The position numbers and the translations under genes are program-made. The notes below the pieces were generated by a model that saw only the letters and a program-made list of their open reading frames with translations, did not search any database and was not told the DNA's origin. From Drancourtella massiliensis (GTDB taxonomy: Bacteria > Bacillota > Clostridia > Lachnospirales > Lachnospiraceae), in the NCBI RefSeq assembly GCF_016900655.1, contig NZ_JACJKH010000002.1, forward strand, positions 62,001 to 126,000: a stretch of 64,000 nt of DNA, in the 5' to 3' direction. Shown here piece by piece: positions 1 to 7,683 of this stretch. Each line of letters starts with the position of its first letter. Positions within the stretch are counted from its first letter, which is position 1.

Positions 1-44
1 TGGAGAATTTACATATTTAGAAGAAACAAAGGAGAGAAGAGAAG

Positions 45-965
45 ATGCCGATTCGAGTACAAAATGATCTTCCAGCAAAAGAAATACTGGAGTGTGAAAA
101 TATTTTTGTGATGGATGAGCACCGTGCGGTGCACCAGGACATCCGTCCCCTGAAAATAGGACTGCTGAATCTGATGCCGCTCAAAGAGGATACGGAGCTT
201 CAGCTTCTGCGTTCGTTTTCCAATACCCCGCTTCAGGTGGATGTGACCTTTGTGATGGTGTCCAATCATCAGTCCAAGAACACATCAGCAAACCATCTGA
301 ATAAATTCTATGTCCGGTTTCAGGACGTAAAAGATCAGAAGTTTGACGGATTTATCATCACGGGGGCTCCAATCGAGCAGATGCCGTTTGAGGAAGTAGA
401 CTACTGGGATGAGATGAAGGAGATCATGGAATGGACAAAAACCAATGTCACCTCCACGATTCATCTGTGCTGGGGAGCCCAGGCGGCTTACTATTATCAT
501 TTTGGAATTGACAAATACCCGCTTGATAAGAAGCTGTTCGGCGTATTCCGCCACCGCGTCATGAACAGAAGAATCCCTCTGGTCAGAGGATTCGATGATG
601 TATTTTACGCGCCGCATTCCCGCCATACCCAGGTGGATCCGGAGCAGATCAAGGCGTGTGAGGATCTGATGGTGCTTGCAGAGTCTGACGAAGCGGGGAT
701 CTTCCTTGCCATGACCAGGGACGGGAAGCAGATCTTTGTCATGGGACATCCGGAATACGACCGTATGACACTGGATCAGGAATATAAGAGAGATAAGTCA
801 AAAGGACTTCCGATTGAACTTCCGGTCAACTATTATCCGGATGACAATCCGGAGAACCGGCCACTTCTTACATGGAGATCCAATGCCAATAACCTGTATA
901 CGAACTGGCTGAACTACTATGTATATCAGGTGACACCGTACGATATGGTAGGAACACCGTTTTAG
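45..965 (+). CDS. metA: Homoserine O-acetyltransferase (MetA family)
   Basis: Acylates the hydroxyl of L-homoserine, the committed step of methionine synthesis, in the cytoplasm. The 306 residues match the usual MetA length. Visible active-site features are the nucleophile Cys142 in an LCWGAQAA context and the His235/Glu237 pair in MGHPEYD. Residue 111 is Glu (GAPIEQ). In characterised MetA proteins Glu here goes with acetyl-CoA and Gly with succinyl-CoA, so I infer acetyl transfer despite the old name homoserine O-succinyltransferase. The ATG follows a purine-rich AGGAGAGAAGAGAAG. The upstream control region, where a SAM riboswitch would often lie, is outside the window. Confidence 0.95.
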   Translation: MPIRVQNDLPAKEILECENIFVMDEHRAVHQDIRPLKIGLLNLMPLKEDTELQLLRSFSNTPLQVDVTFVMVSNHQSKNTSANHLNKFYVRFQDVKDQKFDGFIITGAPIEQMPFEEVDYWDEMKEIMEWTKTNVTSTIHLCWGAQAAYYYHFGIDKYPLDKKLFGVFRHRVMNRRIPLVRGFDDVFYAPHSRHTQVDPEQIKACEDLMVLAESDEAGIFLAMTRDGKQIFVMGHPEYDRMTLDQEYKRDKSKGLPIELPVNYYPDDNPENRPLLTWRSNANNLYTNWLNYYVYQVTPYDMVGTPF

Positions 966-1009
966 AACCGGGTTCTGATAAAGAAAATGTTGAAAAAGTA
1001 AATGGGTAA

Positions 1010-1052
1010 TAAAAAAAGAGCAGATCCCATGCAAAATGCCTGGATCTGCTCT
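1010..1052 (-). terminator. Intrinsic terminator of aroE
   Basis: An 11-bp perfect stem (1017-1027 with 1042-1052) is followed on the minus strand by a run of U's (the A-run at 1011-1017). It lies 20 nt past the aroE stop. On the plus strand, after metA, the stem lacks a good U-run, so it mainly serves aroE. Confidence 0.8.
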
Positions 1053-1071
1053 TGTGCGTATTCTGGAAGCG

Positions 1072-1944
1072 TCAGATTGTTTCTACGCCCCACGCCTTTT
1101 TGACATCCTCAATCGGAAGTTCTTCCCCGGTATACAGGCGGAATGCCGCCGCACCCTGATAGAGGAGCATACCAAGGCCGTTGCAGCATGGCAGACCTTT
1201 CGCTTTGGCATACCGAAGAAGCGTGGTCTCTTCCGGAGAGTAGATAATATCCATGACAAAGAGCCGTTCATTCAGAAACTCCGGCCCCGGAACCGGGCAG
1301 GCGTTTGTATCCGGTTCCATGCCGATGCTGGTGGCATTGATCAGAATGTCGGCCCGGGTAAGCTCCTGCTTTAAGGCATCAGGATCTCCGATGTCCAGAA
1401 GTGAGATCTGACATCCGGTTTCTTTCTGGATTTTCTCAAGAAATGCTTCGGATTTCCAGAAGCTTGATTTCCGGACAAAGACAGAAATTTCTGAGACGCC
1501 GTCCAGTGCCGCCTGAGTGATAATGGCAGTGCCGGCACCTCCGGCACCGAGGATAACAAGATGCTTTCCTGAAACAGAAACGCCCGCCTCGGAAAGGGCC
1601 AGCATGGCGCCGCTTCCGTCAGTGTTATAACCGGTCAGATGCCCGTCATCGTTTACAATGGTATTGACTGCTCCGCAGAGACGTGCTTCTGTGGAAATTT
1701 CGTCCAGATACTGCATGACTGCAGTCTTGTTCGGCATGGAAACATTCGCTCCGCGCATCCGGAAGGTGCGCATGGACTGAATGGCATCCGGAAGTGTCGT
1801 CCGGTCGATCTGAAATGCAAGGTACACGTAATCCATCCCCAGTTTCTCAAAAGCTGTGTTGTACATAAGTGGGGATCTGGAATGGGATGCCGGATCGGCA
1901 AAGAAGCCTAAGAGTCCGGTGTGTCCGCTGATTTGTAATGACAT
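1072..1944 (-). CDS. aroE: Shikimate dehydrogenase
   Basis: NADP-dependent reduction of 3-dehydroshikimate to shikimate, fourth step of the shikimate pathway. The 290-residue protein shows the N-terminal substrate domain with SRSP (22-25), catalytic Lys73 (NKT) and Asp110 (NTDGSG), then the Rossmann motif GAGGAG at 133-138. This is slightly longer than the typical 270-285 residues. It is transcribed divergently from aroK, which catalyses the next step, across a 93-bp gap holding a consensus promoter on the minus strand. It ends in its own terminator. Confidence 0.95.
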   Translation of the reverse strand: MSLQISGHTGLLGFFADPASHSRSPLMYNTAFEKLGMDYVYLAFQIDRTTLPDAIQSMRTFRMRGANVSMPNKTAVMQYLDEISTEARLCGAVNTIVNDDGHLTGYNTDGSGAMLALSEAGVSVSGKHLVILGAGGAGTAIITQAALDGVSEISVFVRKSSFWKSEAFLEKIQKETGCQISLLDIGDPDALKQELTRADILINATSIGMEPDTNACPVPGPEFLNERLFVMDIIYSPEETTLLRYAKAKGLPCCNGLGMLLYQGAAAFRLYTGEELPIEDVKKAWGVETI

Positions 1945-1983
1945 AGGGATTCCCTCTTTCTATCTGGTTTTGATTATGGTAAG

Positions 1984-2012
1984 ATTATAAAGAATGAGAA
2001 AAAGAAAGTCAA
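1984..2012 (-). promoter_or_regulatory. Sigma-A promoter of aroE
   Basis: Read on the minus strand: TTGACT (2012-2007), 17-bp spacer, TATAAT (1989-1984). It lies in the aroE/aroK divergent gap, 40 bp upstream of aroE. Confidence 0.75.
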
Positions 2013-2037
2013 TCTATCACGGAAGGCGGAAAACAGG

Positions 2038-2556
2038 ATGAAGCACATATTTTTAACCGGATTTATGGGGACAGGCAAGACAACGATTTCAGGAAGTCTG
2101 AAAGAACTCCTGCATATGGATGTGATCGATATGGATCAGGCAATCGAAGATATGGAACAGATGCCGATTCCGGAGATCTTTGCACAGAAGGGAGAGGAGT
2201 ATTTCCGGCAGTGCGAGACCGGGTTTCTGAGAAAGCTGAAAGAAAGAGAAGGAGCCATCATCTCCTGCGGCGGCGGCGTGCCTCTGAGAGATGAGAACGT
2301 GGAGGCCATGAAAGCGTGCGGCCTTGTGGTCCTTTTGACCGCCAGTCCTGAGACGATCTATGAAAGAGTAAAGGACAGCCATGACAGGCCGCTTCTGGAA
2401 CAGAACAAAACGCCGGAATATATCCGGGAACTGCTGGATAAAAGAGAGCCGTATTATCAGAGGGCGGCGGATCTGGAAGTTTCCACAGACGGAAAGAGTG
2501 CAGGGCAGATCGCAGAAGAAATAAAAAAATTTCTTGACAGCAGTAAAGCAGTGTGA
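2038..2556 (+). CDS. aroK: Shikimate kinase
   Basis: Phosphorylates shikimate to shikimate 3-phosphate with ATP. The 172-residue length is typical. The Walker A loop is GFMGTGKT at 8-15. The shikimate-binding DMD motif follows VID near residue 32, GGGVP marks the central loop, and the lid Arg lies in HDRPLL. It is divergent from aroE. The -35 box of the downstream Trp T-box transcript (TTGACA) sits inside the last codons of this gene, so the next operon starts within aroK. Confidence 0.95.
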   Translation: MKHIFLTGFMGTGKTTISGSLKELLHMDVIDMDQAIEDMEQMPIPEIFAQKGEEYFRQCETGFLRKLKEREGAIISCGGGVPLRDENVEAMKACGLVVLLTASPETIYERVKDSHDRPLLEQNKTPEYIRELLDKREPYYQRAADLEVSTDGKSAGQIAEEIKKFLDSSKAV

Positions 2557-2562
2557 TAAAGT
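2534..2562 (+). promoter_or_regulatory. Sigma-A promoter of the trpXYZ leader
   Basis: TTGACA (2534-2539), 17-bp spacer, TAAAGT (2557-2562). The -35 and spacer are inside the 3' end of aroK. The predicted start is near 2569, just ahead of the T-box stem I. Confidence 0.75.
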
Positions 2563-2574
2563 ATACCCAAGATT

Positions 2575-2850
2575 TATATTTTAAACCGATGAGAAAGAGG
2601 AGTAGATCATCAGGCGAAATCACAGAGAGCGGCAGATGGTGGAACTGCTGTATGGAGCAGATGATTGAATGGACTTTCGAGGGCAGCCTGAAAGCCGCAT
2701 GGCAAGTATGGTTTGTCGGGAACCGAACCCGTTATCAATCAGGAGTGTATGTTAGTACATGAGAAAGTGGGCATCAGATGCCAATTTGAGTGGTACCGCG
2801 ATAATAAGATGATTATTACCGTCTCAAGCAGAAGCTTGGGGCGGATTTTT
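2575..2850 (+). ncRNA. T-box leader, tryptophan specifier (UGG)
   Basis: A tRNA-sensing leader of the T-box class. Visible parts are the conserved stem I segment AGAGAGC...GGTGGAA (around 2621-2644), the specifier context GAA-TGG-AC with TGG at 2670-2672, the T-box sequence TGGTACCGCG (2791-2800), and the intrinsic terminator 2819-2829/2834-2844 followed by ATTTTT. UGG is the Trp codon, matching the downstream tryptophan-type ABC transporter. Uncharged tRNA-Trp is expected to stabilise the antiterminator and switch transport on. Confidence 0.92.
2819..2850 (+). terminator. T-box-controlled terminator
   Basis: An 11-bp stem with G-U pairs (2819-2829 with 2834-2844), AGAA loop, then ATTTTT. 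This is the regulated terminator of the Trp T-box, 130 nt before trpX. Confidence 0.85.
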
Positions 2851-2980
2851 ATTTGAAGAAAAGATTTACAGACTTCTTTGAAGGGTTCCACTTCCTTTCT
2901 TACTGACAAGGGCCGGATGTTTGGCATACAACATCCGGAAGAATCATCATATTTTATGTAGTAGAAAAGGAGAAAACAAT

Positions 2981-3994
2981 ATGAAAAAGAAAATGGTAAC
3001 CGTATTATTAAGTGCAGTGATGGCAATGGGACTGATGGCAGGATGTGGAAGCAGTGATGGAAGCGGCTCGGGAGATGCGGAATATACGATCGGAATTTCC
3101 CAGTTTGCGGAGCATGGATCTCTGGATAACTGCCGGGAGGGATTTATAGAAGGACTGAAAGAAGAAGGAATCGAAGAAGGTAAAAACCTGGAAATCGAAT
3201 ATAAAAACGCGGCGGCAGACCAGGGAACGACAAAACAGATCAGTGATGCATTTGTATCGGATCAGGTAGATCTGATTTGCGGAATTGCGACACCAAGTGC
3301 ACAGGCAGCATTTAATTCCGCGATGAACGCAAACATTCCGGTGATTTATACAGCTGTGACAGATCCGGTAGCTGCAAAGCTGGCTGATGAGGATGGTACT
3401 CCGGTTGGAGAAGTGACAGGAACAAGTGACGAGCTTCCGATTAAGGAGCAGCTGGAAATGATCCGTCAGATTCTTCCGGACGCGAAAAAGATCGGAATTC
3501 TCTATACAACAAGTGAAGCAAATTCCGTATCTGCGCTGGAAACATACAAAGAGCTGGCAGGAGATTATGACTTTGAGATTGTAGAAAAAGGCGTGACCCA
3601 GACAGCGGATATCTCTCTTGCAACTGAGGAGCTTTTAAGCGAAGTGGACTGTCTGACAAACTTGACGGACAATACTGTCGTCAATTCCCTTGCGACGATT
3701 CTTGACAAGGCGAACGCACAGAACATACCGGTATTTGGAAGTGAAATTGAGCAGGTAAAACTTGGATGTGTAGCAGCAGAGGGACTGGATTATATCGAAC
3801 TTGGAAAGCAGACCGGAAAGATGGCGGCGCAGGTATTAAAGGGAGAAAAGAAAGCGTCCGAAATGAATTACGAGACAATTTCAGAACCTGGACTTTATGT
3901 CAATACAAAAGCAGCGGAAAATCTTGGAATTACGTTGGATGAAAGCCTGGTAAGCCAGGCGGTGGAAAGTTTCGATGAAATTTCCGCATCATAA
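2981..3994 (+). CDS. trpX: ABC transporter substrate-binding lipoprotein, tryptophan-type (TrpX)
   Basis: Extracellular solute-binding lipoprotein of the ABC_sub_bind family. A Lys-rich N-terminus and hydrophobic segment end in the lipobox LMAGC, so the mature protein starts at the Cys near residue 22. The 337 residues are typical. The start is set by AAAAGGAG nine nt upstream of ATG at 2981. It is first in a three-gene operon behind a Trp T-box, which is the main reason for assigning tryptophan as substrate. Homologues without a T-box transport other aromatic or unknown ligands, so the substrate is inferred from regulation. Confidence 0.85.
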   Translation: MKKKMVTVLLSAVMAMGLMAGCGSSDGSGSGDAEYTIGISQFAEHGSLDNCREGFIEGLKEEGIEEGKNLEIEYKNAAADQGTTKQISDAFVSDQVDLICGIATPSAQAAFNSAMNANIPVIYTAVTDPVAAKLADEDGTPVGEVTGTSDELPIKEQLEMIRQILPDAKKIGILYTTSEANSVSALETYKELAGDYDFEIVEKGVTQTADISLATEELLSEVDCLTNLTDNTVVNSLATILDKANAQNIPVFGSEIEQVKLGCVAAEGLDYIELGKQTGKMAAQVLKGEKKASEMNYETISEPGLYVNTKAAENLGITLDESLVSQAVESFDEISAS

Positions 3995-4018
3995 AGGAAG
4001 AAAACGGGAGGCAGACAG

Positions 4019-4900
4019 ATGAACCTTATTGTAACAACAGTAGAGCAGGGCCTGATTTACGGGATCCTGGCACTTGGAGTCTATATCACTTACAAGATTC
4101 TGGATTTTCCGGATCTGACCGTGGACGGCAGTTTCCCTCTGGGTTCTGCCGTGACGGCGGCTTTAATTGTCAAAGGAGTCAATCCGTATCTGACTCTGGT
4201 GATTTCCTTTGGGGCAGGAGTACTGGCAGGAGTCTGTACGGGATTGATTCATGTAAAATTCAAGGTACGGGATCTGCTGTCCGGAATTATCATGATGACC
4301 GCGCTCTGGACGATCAATCTTCGACTTGCCGGAACAGCAAACGTGCCGATTTTTGGAGAAAAGAGTATTTTTGATAACGAGTTGATGGATGGAATTTTTA
4401 CGGGATCTCTTTCTTCTTATAAAGTGTGTGTGATTTCCCTGGTGATTGCGTTGATTGCCAAAATCATTCTTGATCTGTATATGAAGACAAAATCGGGATT
4501 TCTGCTCCGGGCGGTGGGCGATAACGCAAATCTTGTGACGTCCCTTGCCAAGGATCAGGGAAATGTCAAGATCCTCGGTCTTGCTATTGCGAATGGACTT
4601 GTATGTCTCTCGGGCAGTATTTTCTGTCAGGAACAAAGAGTGTTTGAGATTTCCAGCGGTACCGGTGCGATTGTTATCGGGCTTGCAAGCGTGATTATCG
4701 GAACCAGCCTGTTCAAGAGCCTGACGTTCATGAAAGCAACCACGGCGGTTCTGATTGGTTCCGTCATCTATAAGGCCTGTGTTGCGGCAGCGCTGAAGTT
4801 CTTTGAACCGCAGGATATGAAGCTGATCACGGCAGTATTGTTCCTGATCATACTGATCATCGGAATGGAAAGAAAGAAGAAGGTAAAAGGAAATGCTTGA
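4019..4900 (+). CDS. trpY: ABC transporter permease, tryptophan-type (TrpY)
   Basis: Integral membrane permease of 293 residues with about eight hydrophobic segments, resembling the branched-chain-type permease fold. It pairs with the lipoprotein encoded 24 nt upstream and the ATPase that overlaps its end by 8 nt. In the cytoplasmic membrane it would form the translocation channel for tryptophan. The substrate is inferred from the UGG T-box ahead of the operon. Confidence 0.85.
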   Translation: MNLIVTTVEQGLIYGILALGVYITYKILDFPDLTVDGSFPLGSAVTAALIVKGVNPYLTLVISFGAGVLAGVCTGLIHVKFKVRDLLSGIIMMTALWTINLRLAGTANVPIFGEKSIFDNELMDGIFTGSLSSYKVCVISLVIALIAKIILDLYMKTKSGFLLRAVGDNANLVTSLAKDQGNVKILGLAIANGLVCLSGSIFCQEQRVFEISSGTGAIVIGLASVIIGTSLFKSLTFMKATTAVLIGSVIYKACVAAALKFFEPQDMKLITAVLFLIILIIGMERKKKVKGNA

Positions 4901-5666
4901 ATTAAGAGGAATTACGAAATATTATAATCCGGGCACTATCAATGAAATGTGTCTGTTTCAGGATTTCAACCTGACTGTCCGGGAAGGAGAGTTTGTCTCT
5001 GTTGTGGGAAGCAACGGGTCCGGAAAGACTTCCATGCTGAATATTCTCTGCGGAAGTATCCCGGTGGAGTCGGGGCAGATCCTGATGGACGGTGAAGATA
5101 TCACAAAAATGAAAGAATATAAAAGGAACCGTAGAATCGGAAGAGTGTATCAGAACACTGCCATGGGAACATGCCCGTCCATGACGATTCTGGAAAACAT
5201 GTCTCTTGCGGACAATAAAGGAAAGTTTTATGGACTTGGAAGAGGGATCAACAAAGGACGGAAAGAGCATTACAGGGAACTGCTCCGGCAGCTCAACCTG
5301 GGACTGGAAGATAAGATGGACGTCAAAGTCGGAAGCCTTTCCGGCGGCCAGCGCCAGGCCATGGCTCTTCTGATGTCCACGATGACCCCGATAGATTTTC
5401 TGATTCTGGATGAGCATACGGCGGCGCTGGATCCGAAGACGGCGGAGACCATTATGGAACTGACCGATAAGATTGTAAAAGAAAAGCAGCTTACGACCAT
5501 CATGGTCACACATAATCTCCGGTATGCGGTAGAATACGGCAACAGGATGCTGATGATGCATCAGGGACGCTGTATTCTTGACAGATCAGGGAAAGAAAAA
5601 GAGGAGACAACAGTCGATACGATTCTGGAACTCTTTAATGAGATCAGTATTGAATGTGGAAATTAG
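4893..5666 (+). CDS. trpZ: ABC transporter ATP-binding protein, tryptophan-type (TrpZ)
   Basis: Cytoplasmic ATPase of the uptake system. It shows Walker A GSNGSGKTS, the signature LSGGQRQAM, Walker B FLILDE, and the H-loop in MVTHN. At 257 residues it is a normal length. The start codon lies inside the end of the permease gene (8-nt overlap), which suggests translational coupling. It closes the operon, and a terminator follows within about 50 nt. Confidence 0.88.
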   Translation: MLELRGITKYYNPGTINEMCLFQDFNLTVREGEFVSVVGSNGSGKTSMLNILCGSIPVESGQILMDGEDITKMKEYKRNRRIGRVYQNTAMGTCPSMTILENMSLADNKGKFYGLGRGINKGRKEHYRELLRQLNLGLEDKMDVKVGSLSGGQRQAMALLMSTMTPIDFLILDEHTAALDPKTAETIMELTDKIVKEKQLTTIMVTHNLRYAVEYGNRMLMMHQGRCILDRSGKEKEETTVDTILELFNEISIECGN

Positions 5667-5680
5667 AATAAACCAGGAAA

Positions 5681-5722
5681 AAGGATCAGAAGCAGAAGAT
5701 TTGTTTTTGATCTTTTTTTTAT
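5681..5722 (+). terminator. Terminator of trpXYZ
   Basis: Imperfect stem 5681-5688 with 5708-5715 (one G-U pair), followed by a long T-run. The loop of about 19 nt makes it weaker than others in the window. Confidence 0.5.
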
Positions 5723-5763
5723 TGTAGAATATTCAAAGGAGCACCCGGAATTCAGAATTGAAT

Positions 5764-5792
5764 TTGACTTTCTGCGTTCAGAATAGTATGAT
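5764..5792 (+). promoter_or_regulatory. Sigma-A promoter of dut-glyA
   Basis: TTGACT (5764-5769), 17-bp spacer, TATGAT (5787-5792), 48 bp before dut. Confidence 0.7.
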
Positions 5793-5839
5793 GAAATTAA
5801 TGCAAAACTTGTAAAATAAGGCAGAAAAAGGAGAACACG

Positions 5840-6343
5840 ATGAAAAGAATCGCGAAATTTCAGAAAGTAAGTAAAGAACAGTTCCTGGAGGGGACAGAGG
5901 GGATTCTGACCGCAGAGGAGGCAGAGAAGGTGTATGAAGAGATCAGGCTTCCGAGAAGGGCAACAAAAGGCTCTGCGGGATATGACTTCTTCGCCCCGTA
6001 TCCGGTCACGCTTGCACCGGGAGAGACGGTGAAAATCCCGACCGGCATCCGTGTCTGGATGGAGGAGGAATGGGTGCTGAAATGTTATCCGAGAAGCGGC
6101 CTTGGGTTCAAGTACCGCCTTCAGCTCAACAATACGGTCGGTATCATTGACAGTGATTATTACTACTCAGACAATGAAGGGCATATTTTCGCAAAACTGA
6201 CCAATGATACCAATGAGGGAAAAACTGTGGAGCTGAAAGCTGGAGAAGGATTTATGCAGGGAATCTTTGTGGAATATGGCATCACCCTCGATGACGATGC
6301 TGACGGCATCAGAAATGGAGGTTTGGGCAGTACAACAAAATAA
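5840..6343 (+). CDS. dut: dUTP diphosphatase (dUTPase)
   Basis: Hydrolyses dUTP to dUMP and pyrophosphate, keeping uracil out of DNA and feeding dTMP synthesis. The trimeric-dUTPase motifs are visible: RRATKGSAGYDFFAP (motif 1), PRSGLG (motif 2), NTVGIIDSDYY (motif 3) and the C-terminal glycine-rich GGLGSTTK (motif 5). At 167 residues it is a little longer than the 140-150 of compact enzymes because of an N-terminal extension and an insert (YYSDNEGH) after motif 3. It lies 15 nt ahead of glyA, so the two are probably cotranscribed. Both supply thymidylate synthesis (dUMP and methylene-folate). Confidence 0.88.
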   Translation: MKRIAKFQKVSKEQFLEGTEGILTAEEAEKVYEEIRLPRRATKGSAGYDFFAPYPVTLAPGETVKIPTGIRVWMEEEWVLKCYPRSGLGFKYRLQLNNTVGIIDSDYYYSDNEGHIFAKLTNDTNEGKTVELKAGEGFMQGIFVEYGITLDDDADGIRNGGLGSTTK

Positions 6344-6358
6344 GAAGGAGGATGTGTA

Positions 6359-7606
6359 ATGAATCTGGTACAGGAAGTCATGGATTATATCAGTCAGTAT
6401 GATCCGGAAGTGGGAAAGGGACTGGAAGCGGAGCTGGCACGTCAGAGGAGAAATCTGGAGCTGATTGCGTCGGAGAATATTGTAAGTCCGGCGGTCATGC
6501 TTGCGATGGGAACAGTGCCGACCAATAAGTACGCGGAAGGATATCCGGGAAGACGCTATTATGGCGGATGTGAACATGTAGACGAGATTGAGACACTGGC
6601 AATCGAACGGGCCAGGAAGCTGTTTGGGGCGGAACATGCCTGTGTACAGCCTCATTCCGGTGCACAGGCCAATATGGCGGTTTATCAGGCATTTATTCAG
6701 CCGGGGGATACGGTGATGGGGATGAACCTGAATCATGGCGGGCATCTGACCCATGGTTCTCCGGTCAACCAGTCCGGAAAGCTTTATCATTTTGTACCAT
6801 ACAATGTCGGTGAGGATGGTTTTCTTGATTACGATGAGATCCGCAAAATTGCAAAAGAATGTAAACCGAAGATGATTGTAGCAGGTGCGTCCGCCTATCC
6901 AAGAGAGATTCGTTTTGATCTGTTTGCGGACATTGCAAAAGAAGTGGGCGCATACCTCTTTGTCGATATGGCGCACATTGCAGGGCTTGTTGCAGCGGGA
7001 CTTCACCAGAGCCCGGTTCCATATGCGGATGTGGTGTCCACCACGACTCATAAGACATTAAGAGGCCCGAGGGGAGGTCTGATCCTCTGCAAGGAAGAAT
7101 ATGCAAAGCAGGTGGACAAGGCTGTATTCCCGGGCACACAGGGCGGACCTCTGGAACATGTGATTGCGGCAAAGGCCATCTGCTTTGGTGAGGCGCTGAA
7201 GCCGGAGTTCAGGAACTATCAGGAACAGATCGTGAAGAATGCCCATGCTCTTGCGGAGGCCATGCTGGAAGAGGGATTTGACCTCGTAAGCGGCGGCACG
7301 GACAATCATCTGATGCTGGTGGATTTAAGAAAGATGAATCTGACCGGAAAAGAGATGCAGAACCGGCTGGATGAAGTGTATATTACAGTCAATAAGAACG
7401 GAATTCCGAACGACCCTCAGAAACCGGGCATCACAAGCGGTATCCGGATCGGTACGCCGGCAGTGACAACACGGGGATTGAAAGAACCGGAGATGAAAGA
7501 GATCGCAGGGCTGATTCGTCTTGCAGCAGTTGATTTTGAAAAGAACGCGGATCAGATCCGCAGGGCGGTGACCGACATCTGCGGCAGATATCCGATCTAT
7601 CAATAA
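6359..7606 (+). CDS. glyA: Serine hydroxymethyltransferase
   Basis: PLP enzyme interconverting serine and glycine and producing methylene-tetrahydrofolate. The 415 residues match the family. The PLP lysine is Lys232 in [14 protein letters not shown], and the N-terminal ELIASEN motif is intact. AAGGAGG lies 7 nt before the ATG. It follows dut and ends in a strong terminator facing the convergent ABC operon. Confidence 0.97.
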   Translation: MNLVQEVMDYISQYDPEVGKGLEAELARQRRNLELIASENIVSPAVMLAMGTVPTNKYAEGYPGRRYYGGCEHVDEIETLAIERARKLFGAEHACVQPHSGAQANMAVYQAFIQPGDTVMGMNLNHGGHLTHGSPVNQSGKLYHFVPYNVGEDGFLDYDEIRKIAKECKPKMIVAGASAYPREIRFDLFADIAKEVGAYLFVDMAHIAGLVAAGLHQSPVPYADVVSTTTHKTLRGPRGGLILCKEEYAKQVDKAVFPGTQGGPLEHVIAAKAICFGEALKPEFRNYQEQIVKNAHALAEAMLEEGFDLVSGGTDNHLMLVDLRKMNLTGKEMQNRLDEVYITVNKNGIPNDPQKPGITSGIRIGTPAVTTRGLKEPEMKEIAGLIRLAAVDFEKNADQIRRAVTDICGRYPIYQ

Positions 7607-7632
7607 CAGATGAATCCGCAAATCATATCAGG

Positions 7633-7672
7633 CGGACAGCATACCGTTAACGGGTATGCTGTCCGTTTTAAA
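7633..7672 (+). terminator. Terminator of glyA
   Basis: A 13-bp perfect stem (7633-7645 with 7653-7665) followed by TTTTA. It separates glyA from the convergent ABC exporter operon and may act in both directions. Confidence 0.85.
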
Positions 7673-7683
7673 TATGTGGTTGA

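Noticed and set aside
285-749. Long open frame opposite metA (and many similar antisense frames across the window)
   Set aside because: They mirror well-supported genes, have no ribosome binding sites and show no family motifs.
1945-2037. Plus-strand promoter for aroK in the divergent gap
   Set aside because: TTGATT and A/T-rich stretches exist, but no pair with acceptable spacing could be found.
2553-2762. Small frame of 69 codons inside the Trp leader
   Set aside because: It lies within the T-box RNA, whose conserved elements explain the sequence.
6167-7051. 294-residue minus-strand frame opposite dut/glyA
   Set aside because: glyA and dut are unmistakable on the plus strand; this frame has no SD or motif.
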